Below are positions 5,319 to 10,504 of a DNA stretch of 10,504 bases, piece by piece (position 1 is the first letter of the stretch; every line of letters begins with the position of its first letter). This stretch comes from F1-60-MAGs163 sp046091165. GTDB taxonomy: Bacteria; Actinomycetota; Thermoleophilia; Solirubrobacterales; Solirubrobacteraceae. The position numbers and the translations under genes are program-made. Below the pieces are notes generated by a model. It was not told the origin of the DNA, searched no databases, and saw nothing but the letters and a program-made list of their open reading frames with translations. The stretch is from positions 1-10,504 of the forward strand of contig JBJTBE010000045.1 in assembly GCA_046091165.1 (NCBI GenBank). Direction: 5' to 3'.

Positions 5319-6188
5319 TTACCGGCCCAGTGAGCCGGGCCTGGGCATCCCGAAGGCGCGGCGGTGCAGGGCGTCCTGGAGCTTCTGGGGCAGCAGGGCC
5401 GTGGCGGCTATCTCGTGGGCGCGCGAGCCGGTCAGGTAACGGGCCTTGGGCCGCGGGGCCTGGAAGGCCTCGACGATCACCTCGGCCACGCCTTCGGGTG
5501 CGCTGCCGGAGGTCTGGGTCTTGAAGCCTCGGTCGGTGGCCTCCTTGAACATCGGCCCGTAGAGCGCGGCATCTTCCGGCGAGAAGCCCTCGATGAGGCC
5601 GTCGATCCGCTTCTTGGTTGCCTCGTCGGCGCCGGTGCTGATGAAGCCCGGCTCGACCAGTATGACGTGAATCCCCCAGGGAGCCAGCTCCTGGCGCAGC
5701 GTCGCAGCGGCGGATGCGATCGCCGCCTTGGCCGCGGCAAGCGCGCCGAAGAAGGGAAGGGTGGTGCGGTCGGCAATCGATCCGACGAAGACGATCCGCC
5801 CCCGGGCACGGCGGACGAGCGGTATCAGGGGCTGGGTCAGGGCGAGCTGGCCGAAGAAGTCGACGTCAAGCGAGGCGCGAAGATCGCTCATCGGCATCGT
5901 CTCCAGCGGGCCGGGAATGCCGATCCCGGCGACGTTGGCCAGCCCGTCGAGCCCGCGGTTGCCGACGTGGTCGGCGACGAGCTTCACCGTCGCGGCGATG
6001 TCTTCGTCGCTGGTGATGTCCAGGTGCACCTGGCTTACCGGGGCCGAATCGTCGATCGCGGTGCCCTCCTCGACCGAGCGGTCACCGGCGATCACGTGGT
6101 AGCCCGCCGCCGCTGCGGCCTCCATGGTCGCCTTGCCGATCCCCGAGGAGGTTCCGGTGATGAGCAGGTGCTTGCGACGGCAGGCCAT
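5319..6188 (-). CDS. Short-chain dehydrogenase/reductase-like protein lacking the catalytic tyrosine
   Basis: This 289-residue protein has a classical SDR Rossmann fold. The cofactor motif is T11-G-T-S-S-G-I-G18. D57 in HLDITS binds the adenine ring region, and N85-V-A-G88 matches the N-N-A-G motif. S137 (IVFVGSIAD) and K154 are at the catalytic Ser and Lys positions, and WGIHVILVEPGFI is the usual segment after the active site. The tyrosine of Y-x-x-x-K is L150 (codon CTT at 5741-5739), and the usual Ser before the Lys is Ala. The C-terminal part (175-289) resembles retinol-dehydrogenase/17-beta-HSD-like bacterial SDRs. It may be an inactive or repurposed SDR, a binding protein, or an enzyme with another proton donor. 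No ribosome site precedes the ATG at 6188; a TAGCGT element about 9 bases upstream would suit a leaderless mRNA. It is divergent from the acid phosphatase gene. Confidence 0.85.
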   Translation of the reverse strand: MACRRKHLLITGTSSGIGKATMEAAAAAGYHVIAGDRSVEEGTAIDDSAPVSQVHLDITSDEDIAATVKLVADHVGNRGLDGLANVAGIGIPGPLETMPMSDLRASLDVDFFGQLALTQPLIPLVRRARGRIVFVGSIADRTTLPFFGALAAAKAAIASAAATLRQELAPWGIHVILVEPGFISTGADEATKKRIDGLIEGFSPEDAALYGPMFKEATDRGFKTQTSGSAPEGVAEVIVEAFQAPRPKARYLTGSRAHEIAATALLPQKLQDALHRRAFGMPRPGSLGR

Positions 6189-6226
6189 CGGAGGGCGACG
6201 CTATCGGCCGGCGGCGGTGTCCTCAA

Positions 6227-6238
6227 GCCGGCGCCGGC
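6227..6238. promoter_or_regulatory. 12-bp GC palindrome in the SDR/phosphatase divergent region
   Basis: GCCGGCGCCGGC is a perfect palindrome in the 78-bp region between two divergent start codons, where a shared operator could lie. It is made only of G and C in GC-rich DNA, so it may be chance. Confidence 0.2.
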
Positions 6239-6266
6239 CGCGGGGTGCGCGGGTAGCTTTCCGGCC

Positions 6267-7076
6267 ATGGGCGACCGGGGAACGAGCTGTGCGGGGGCAC
6301 CGGTCCGGGCCCTCGTCCTGGCGGCCATCGCCACGGCGCTGCTGGCGCCCGCGGCCCGGGCCGAGGTGGTCGGGCTCGACTTCGGCGGGGCCACGGCAGG
6401 TACGAAGATCGTGGGCTCCGACCAGCACCTGCCCCCGCTCTCCGTCACCGGCCCGTACATCGTCTCGCCGTCGATCGGCGCGGACATCGTCAAGTTCCGC
6501 GAGATCGGCGGCTACACCGCGGACATCGAGGACACGGTCTCGCACGCCCGCCGCTACCTGGACCGCTGGCTGGACCGTCGCTGCGGGCGCTCGGCCGGCC
6601 GGGCCCAGGTCGCCCGCTGCCGGGCGATGGCGGTCTTCGACATGGACGACACGCTGGAGAGCTGGTACGCCTACTACGCCAGCCCGGCGGTCAACTGGGT
6701 CGCCGACCAGGCCGCAGAGGAGAAGGTGATGGAGGCCTGCGGCAACCCGGCGATCGCTCCCACCGTGGCGCTCCTGCGCTATGCGCGCTCCCGCGGGGTG
6801 GCGGTCGCCATCATCACCGGCCGCAGGGACACGCAGATCTCCTTCACCGCGGCCTGCCTGGACCGGCTCGGGGCCGGTGGCTACCGGGCCCTGGTGTTGC
6901 GTGATCCCGCCAACTACCAGACCACGGCGGCGACCTTCAAGGCCCAGGCGCGCCGCAGGCTGGAGCGCCAGGGCTGGCGGATCGCGATCTCGGTGGGCGA
7001 CCAGGTGAGCGACATGAGCGGCGGCTACGCCGACGCCGGCTTCCTGCTGCCCAACCCGATGTACTTCATCCCCTGA
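6267..7076 (+). CDS. Secreted HAD-superfamily acid phosphatase (class B/C type, plant-VSP-like fold)
   Basis: This is a 269-residue protein. Residues 1-32 are a signal peptide (hydrophobic LVLAAIATALL, probable cut after ARA). The HAD core is complete: motif I D125-M-D127-D-T129-L, motif II T184-G in AIITGRRD, motif III K225 in TAATFKAQARRRL, and motif IV G244-D245-Q-V-S-D249. The context F-D-M-D-D-T-L-E-S-W-Y-A-Y-Y resembles the acid phosphatase family that includes lipoprotein e(P4) and plant vegetative storage proteins. It should hydrolyse phosphomonoesters outside the membrane with Mg2+. There is no lipobox cysteine before the mature part. The frame is open far upstream, across the antisense SDR gene, but the signal peptide and the start of this intergenic region point to the ATG at 6267. 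Phosphate-scavenging is an inference; no Pho-box-like repeat was found at this promoter. Confidence 0.88.
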   Translation: MGDRGTSCAGAPVRALVLAAIATALLAPAARAEVVGLDFGGATAGTKIVGSDQHLPPLSVTGPYIVSPSIGADIVKFREIGGYTADIEDTVSHARRYLDRWLDRRCGRSAGRAQVARCRAMAVFDMDDTLESWYAYYASPAVNWVADQAAEEKVMEACGNPAIAPTVALLRYARSRGVAVAIITGRRDTQISFTAACLDRLGAGGYRALVLRDPANYQTTAATFKAQARRRLERQGWRIAISVGDQVSDMSGGYADAGFLLPNPMYFIP

Positions 7077-7078
7077 CC

Positions 7079-7115
7079 GAAGGCCTCCCGGCCGGGCGGC
7101 GCCGGGGGCGCCTTC
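7079..7115. terminator. GC-rich hairpins between convergent phosphatase and propeller genes
   Basis: The 54-bp gap contains an outer GAAGGC/GCCTTC pair (7079-7084 with 7110-7115). Inside it are CCCGGCCGGG (7087-7096) and a hairpin GGCGCC-GGG-GGCGCC (7098-7112). Reading rightwards it is followed by CCTCCCC, with no real U-run. Its position between two convergent stop codons suggests a bidirectional terminator. Confidence 0.45.
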
Positions 7116-7130
7116 CCTCCCCGGCTTGCG

Positions 7131-9107
7131 CTAGCCGGTGAAGCCCGGCGTGGTGCGCGGCACGGTTACGAAGCGCGTGAGGGTCCGTGGCGTTCCGCCG
7201 GTCGGGTCGAAGGTGGTCTGCACCTCGATCCGCAGGGGGCGCTGGCGCAGCAGGCGCCGGGCGCCCTGGTTGAGGCGGCAGGTGACGGTGGCCGCTCCGG
7301 GCCCGCCGATCCGCTGCGCTCCCGAGCAGGCCCGCACCCGGGCTCCCGACGCCGTTCGCCGCGTGCCGACCTGGGTTACGCGCCCGTCGTCGTAGGTGCG
7401 AAGCCGGGTGAGCACCGAGTCGCCGCGGGCCCGCGTCCAGAGGATGAGGAACTGGTTGGTGGGCACGAAGACGCTGGAGACGGTCTGCGCCTGGTTCATC
7501 GTCACCGTGCAGCTGCCGGTTCCGTCACACGGGCCGGCCCAGCCGGCAAAGCTGGATTGCGGGGCGGGGGTGGCGGTCAGCTTCACCGAGCTGCCGGCGG
7601 CGAAGGACTGCACGCAGTCGGTTCCGCAGCTGATCCCCGCCGGAGACGAGGTGACCGTTCCCGAGCCGGCCCCCAGGTCGTCGATGGTCAGCTGGTAGCT
7701 GCCCGGCGGCAGCGACGAGAAGTTCGCGGTTACGCTCTGGGCCTGGCTCATGGTGACGGTGCAGGTGCCGGTGCCCGAGCAGGCCCCGCCCCAGCCGGTG
7801 AAGCTCGAGCTGTCCGCCGGGGTGGCGGTGAGAGTCACGCTGGAGCCCGCGGCGAAGGCCTGGGTGCAGTCGGCGCCGCAGCTGATTCCGGCGGGGGAGG
7901 AGGTGACGGTCCCCGAGCCGGTTCCCGTGGCGGCGACGGTGAGCGCGTAGCTGGCCGGCGGCGGTGGGAGCGTGTTGAAGGTCGCGGTTACGTTCTGGGC
8001 CTGGTTCATGGTCACCGTGCAGGTACCGGTGCCCGAGCAGGCCCCGCCCCAGCCGGTGAAGGTCGAGCTGTTCCCGGGGGCGGGGGTGAGGGTGACCCGG
8101 GTTGCCTGCGGGTACTCCTCCTGGCAGTCGCCGGCCGACCCGGTGCAGTCGATGCCCGCCGGGGCTGACGTGACCGTGCCCGTGCCGGTGCCGGCCAGGG
8201 AGACCGTGAGCATGTACTGGTCGATCGCGACGCTTCCGGGGCCCCCGGCGGCCGGGCTGAGCGGACTCATGAAGGAAGGGCGCAGGTCGCTTCCGTCCTT
8301 GCGGGCCCGGCCCATGGTGTTGGCGCTGAAGGTGCTCCAGTAGAGGTGGCGGCCGCTGATGGCCAGGCCGTTGGGCGTGGAACCGGCCGCCCCGGCCGAG
8401 ATGAACGAGCGGATCACGTCGGTGCCGTCGAGGTCGGCGCGCGAGATCGTCGCGCTGCCCTGCGAGTTGGTCCAGTAGAGGTACTTCACGTCGGCGACGA
8501 GCGTCGCCGGCGCCTGCACGCCGGTGCTGATGAACCCCTGGTCGACGCCGGTCCCGTCGATGTTCGCCCGGCCGATGCTCGACGTGCCGCTGAAGCTGCC
8601 GTTGCCCCAGTAGATGTAATCGTCGTTGGCCCAGATGGTCGACGCGTTGACCGTGCCGGTGATGAAGTCCTGGTTTACGCCGCTGCCGTCGAGGTTGGCG
8701 CGGCCGATCGAGTTGGAGCCGCTGTTGGCCCAGTAGATGTAGTTGTCGTCGACGTAGACGTCGGCCGGCCCGGTCGCCCCGCCTATGAAGCTCTGGTTGG
8801 CGTCGCTGCCGTCGAGGTTGGCGCGGCCGATCGTGCCAAAGCCCGGGGTGCCGAACTCGAAGCTCGTGAAGTAGATGTACTGGCTGGTGTTGAACAGTCC
8901 GTAGGGGTTGCCCGGCACCTCGATGAACCGGTTGTTGATGTTCCCGCCGCTCAGGTCCGACCTGCCCACCGAGAGCGGCAGGGCCTGGTTGATGTTGGTC
9001 CAGTAGAGGTTGCCGGCGGGAGCCGGGGGCGCCGAGGCCAGCAAGGCGAGCGCGGCGCCGGCAACAGCCAGCAGGAAGATCAACTGGTTCCTGAGCGTCC
9101 CTGACAC
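7131..9107 (-). CDS. Secreted six-bladed YWTD-like beta-propeller with three Cys-bearing InlB-B-type repeats
   Basis: This 658-residue protein starts with GTG at 9107. A signal peptide (1-31, core LIFLLAVAGAALALLA, cut near PAG) is followed by six repeats centred on LYWTN (34), IYFTS (78), IYWAN (124), IYWGN (165), LYWTN (210) and LYWST (255). They are spaced about 42-45 residues apart, most with a partner motif S-I-G-R-A-N-L-D-G: a closed six-bladed YWTD/LDL-receptor-type propeller. Three tandem repeats of about 84-86 residues follow (about 299-377, 387-463, 471-547), each with T-G-x-G-T-V-T-S-x-P-A-G-I-x-C and F-x-G-W-x-G-x-C-x-G-T-G-x-C-T-V-T-M. This is the divergent InlB B-repeat (Flg_new_2) pattern. 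Each carries four cysteines, probably two disulfides. The last 110 residues form an unassigned beta-rich domain with C594 and C610. There is no sortase signal or membrane anchor. The role is probably extracellular binding; the ligand is unknown. Confidence 0.9.
   Translation of the reverse strand: MSGTLRNQLIFLLAVAGAALALLASAPPAPAGNLYWTNINQALPLSVGRSDLSGGNINNRFIEVPGNPYGLFNTSQYIYFTSFEFGTPGFGTIGRANLDGSDANQSFIGGATGPADVYVDDNYIYWANSGSNSIGRANLDGSGVNQDFITGTVNASTIWANDDYIYWGNGSFSGTSSIGRANIDGTGVDQGFISTGVQAPATLVADVKYLYWTNSQGSATISRADLDGTDVIRSFISAGAAGSTPNGLAISGRHLYWSTFSANTMGRARKDGSDLRPSFMSPLSPAAGGPGSVAIDQYMLTVSLAGTGTGTVTSAPAGIDCTGSAGDCQEEYPQATRVTLTPAPGNSSTFTGWGGACSGTGTCTVTMNQAQNVTATFNTLPPPPASYALTVAATGTGSGTVTSSPAGISCGADCTQAFAAGSSVTLTATPADSSSFTGWGGACSGTGTCTVTMSQAQSVTANFSSLPPGSYQLTIDDLGAGSGTVTSSPAGISCGTDCVQSFAAGSSVKLTATPAPQSSFAGWAGPCDGTGSCTVTMNQAQTVSSVFVPTNQFLILWTRARGDSVLTRLRTYDDGRVTQVGTRRTASGARVRACSGAQRIGGPGAATVTCRLNQGARRLLRQRPLRIEVQTTFDPTGGTPRTLTRFVTVPRTTPGFTG
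7489..8075 (-). repeat. Coding tandem repeats of 252 and 258 bp inside the propeller gene
   Basis: The segment encoding A-Q-A and the G-W-G-G-A-C-x-G-T-G-x-C motif recurs at offsets of 252 bp (7489 to 7741) and 258 bp (7741 to 7999). The two right-hand copies are nearly identical at DNA level over about 60 bp (7741-7803 and 7999-8061), while the leftmost has drifted. This suggests a recent duplication or gene conversion between the first and second protein repeats. Confidence 0.75.
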
Positions 9108-9148
9108 GGCCCGAAACCTATCGTTGCCCGGGGCCCGATGCTCCGGTC

Positions 9149-9162
9149 GTGCCGGCTGGCAC
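9149..9162 (-). terminator. Short hairpin just after the tRNA-Thr gene
   Basis: GTGCC-GGCT-GGCAC (5-bp arms, 4-base loop) begins 3 bases after the last tRNA base in the minus-strand reading. It may be a weak terminator or a processing structure. There is no U-run, and the propeller gene starts only 42 bases further on in the same direction, so read-through from the tRNA promoter is possible. Confidence 0.3.
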
Positions 9163-9165
9163 CAG

Positions 9166-9238
9166 AGCCGACGAGGGGACTCGAACCCCTGACCCCTTCA
9201 TTACGAGTGAAGTGCTCTACCAGCTGAGCTACGTCGGC
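9166..9238 (-). tRNA. tRNA-Thr, anticodon CGT
   Basis: The minus-strand sequence folds into a full cloverleaf. Acceptor arms GCCGACG/CGTCGGC pair perfectly (9238-9232 with 9173-9167). The D arm is GCTC/GAGC with loop AGCTGGTA, the anticodon arm is CTTCA/TGAAG with loop CTCGTAA, and the T arm is AGGGG/CCCCT with loop TTCGAGT. The anticodon CGT (9205-9203) reads ACG threonine codons, which are common in this GC-rich genome. The discriminator base is U and CCA is not encoded. It is not part of a visible tRNA cluster. Confidence 0.96.
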
Positions 9239-9283
9239 GCGGGGGGCGAAGGATACCTGCGCCGGGAACCCGTCCGGCAGCCC

Positions 9284-10504
9284 CTAGGTCGGAGGCTGCG
9301 GTGGCTGGTAGGTGGTCGCCTGCGCCGCCCCGGGCCACCATGTACGGCCGGTCAGGAACGCGGTGGGCGTGTTGGGCGGAATGTTGTTGTCGTACCAGTT
9401 GGCGTTCACCGAAGCGGTGTTGCCCAAAGGCGCATCGATCTTGAAGTTGATGTAGAAGTCCGCCCAGGTGGCGGTCATCTGGACGTTGACCGAAGAGGTG
9501 CCGGCCGTCGTGTCGGCAGCCATGTAGGTCGGCTGGGAGTCGCGGAGCGACCCCCAGGCAGGCGTGCCGACGTCGGGGGTCTGGTTGATGGCGTTGTAGA
9601 AGAAGCTCTCGGATGACTGGCTGTCCGGACCCACGCTGGTGAGCGCTGAGACATCGGACGAGGTGACGGTCGTTCGTGAGGTGTATTGGGGGTTCTGGAA
9701 GGTCTCGACGGCAGAGCCGTAGCCACCCGGGTTTACGCCCAGACCGTTGAACCAGCCGACCGCGGTCTGTGCCCAGTTCGTGCTCGTGGTCGACGACGAC
9801 GGACAGCCCATGCCGGCGTCCTGGACGCAGACGATGGAGCCACCGTCCATCTGGAACTGGAGCTCGGAGCTGTAGCCCGGACAGTCGGCGCCCTGGCAGC
9901 CCTTCACGGTGACGAAATTGAGGAAGTAGTCGTACCACCACTGCAGGTTCATGGCCGTGGGGGAGTACTGCGGCAGCGAAGAGAGAGGCTGAGCCCAGAT
10001 GAGGTTTGGCGAGCTGGAGGCCGGCTGCTCCGGGGCCACCATCCCCCCCGGCACGGCAGCGATGCTCTGGCCGGAGGAGATCACGCCGATCTCGTCGCTA
10101 TAGAGGTCGCCGGGGTAGGCGGCGGCGATGTTGTTCTGCCAGACGCAGAAGGTCGCGGTCTGCGAGTTCGAGCCCTGGTCACATACCGGGGAGGTGCCGG
10201 TCGGGTTGCTGCCGCCGGCCGCGCCCGCCGCCGCCTCGAAGTACCCGTAGAAGTTGTAGTACTCGTTGGAGAGGATGAACTGCTGGTAGAGGATCGTTCC
10301 ACAGTAGGAGAGGAAGGTCTGGAGGCTCTGGGACTGCGCCTGCGTCTACCACTGCACCCCGGCCGTGGTGTTCTTGTGGAGCTGCCGCCAGGCGGACTGC
10401 TGGCCTCCCGCGGGGCCGAAGAGCATCGCGTTGAGCGCCGAACCGCAGGTCGTGTTGACCGCGTTCCAGGACGGCAGGTAGACCTGGGTAAGGCTCGTGT
10501 TGCT
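9284..10504 (-). pseudogene. Unrecognised secreted-type protein, reading frame interrupted by one in-frame TAG (5' end outside window)
   Basis: On the minus strand one frame runs from the window edge to a TAG at 9286-9284, about 405 codons, broken only by a TAG at 10348-10346. Flanking residues read TTAGVQW-stop-TQAQSQSLQTF; a CAG-to-TAG change would explain the break. Composition is the same on both sides: rich in Ser, Thr, Gln, Asn, Tyr and Trp, with about three lysines in all. Cysteines come in close pairs (CQGADC, VCVQDAGMGC, VCDQ...TFC), as in disulfide-bonded exported proteins. The first start codon after the break is a GTG at 10084, which would give a 266-residue product beginning within a continuous-looking segment and with no ribosome site or signal peptide. 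The protein ends TTYQPPQPPT. I recognise no family. It could be a fresh pseudogene, a sequencing error, or a read-through product. Confidence 0.6.
10346..10348 (-). other. In-frame premature TAG codon
   Basis: The plus-strand bases CTA at 10346-10348 read TAG on the minus strand, in the frame of the right-end gene. The frame is open for more than 50 codons before it (to the window edge) and about 350 codons after it. The neighbouring Gln-rich context (Q-W-stop-T-Q-A-Q-S-Q) suggests an ancestral CAG glutamine codon. Confidence 0.85.

Noticed and set aside
5364..6266. Long N-terminal extension of the acid phosphatase frame
   Set aside because: It is antisense to the SDR gene, and a complete signal peptide starts at 6267.
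7489..8075. Tandem repeat array as a CRISPR or satellite
   Set aside because: The periods are multiples of three, lie in frame inside one gene and encode InlB-B-type protein repeats.
8346..9104. 252-residue plus-strand ORF
   Set aside because: It is a mirror of the propeller repeats on the other strand (repetitive VDV/VGAA pattern), without signal, ribosome site or domain.
9166..9238. tRNA-Thr as an integration site of a mobile element
   Set aside because: I see no integrase, no repeated tRNA 3' end in the window and no change of base composition on either side.
9149..9616. Plus-strand ORF beginning with a GTRTPDPFITSEVLYQLSYVGA-like peptide
   Set aside because: This peptide is the translation of the antisense strand of the tRNA-Thr gene, a well-known spurious protein. 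The rest is antisense to the interrupted right-end gene.
10081..10302. 73-residue Ser/Thr/Arg-rich minus-strand ORF
   Set aside because: It is out of frame with the long Cys-paired frame that runs through the same bases, has low complexity, and no start signal.

Overview
The window is very GC-rich, with dense coding on both strands and third positions almost always G or C. The gene set (an EthA-type flavin monooxygenase, an OGT repair protein, DUF5666 proteins, a c-di-AMP riboswitch in front of a cell-wall peptidase) fits a high-GC actinomycete. The style of the secreted proteins suggests Thermoleophilia/Solirubrobacterales, but that placement is inference. There is no integrase, transposase, phage gene or CRISPR array. 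This reads as chromosomal sequence in which nearly every gene is its own transcription unit, since neighbours mostly face each other or face away.

Layout. 1-310 (+) is the C-terminal end of a RhtA-like EamA exporter. 312-632 (-) is a small membrane protein that looks like the tail of a processive family-2 glycosyltransferase. 663-1193 (+) is an O6-alkylguanine-DNA alkyltransferase, convergent with a small cupin protein at 1203-1595 (-). A divergent regulatory region at 1596-1769 holds a 12-bp palindrome and a tandem 11-bp-period site of the OmpR type. It precedes 1770-2894 (+), a secreted protein with calcium-binding-like loops, three DUF5666-like repeats and a short collagen-like tail. A strong hairpin separates it from 3020-4534 (+), an EthA-like Baeyer-Villiger monooxygenase whose 3' end overlaps the convergent M23 peptidase gene at 4512-5087 (-).

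The 5' leader of the M23 gene (about 5104-5231, minus strand) matches the c-di-AMP (ydaO/yuaA) riboswitch closely, so this cell-wall hydrolase is probably controlled by c-di-AMP. Upstream lies 5319-6188 (-), a short-chain dehydrogenase whose catalytic tyrosine position is leucine, divergent from 6267-7076 (+), a secreted HAD-type acid phosphatase. The phosphatase is convergent, across a GC-rich hairpin, with 7131-9107 (-), a secreted six-bladed YWTD-like propeller followed by three cysteine-bearing InlB-B-type repeats. A tRNA-Thr(CGT) gene lies at 9166-9238 (-). The right end, 9284 to the window edge (-), is an unrecognised secreted-type protein whose reading frame is cut by one in-frame TAG.

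Exported proteins are over-represented: the DUF5666 protein, the M23 peptidase, the acid phosphatase, the propeller protein and probably the interrupted protein. The most informative elements are the riboswitch, the DUF5666/EF-loop/collagen architecture and the single-stop interruption at 10346-10348.
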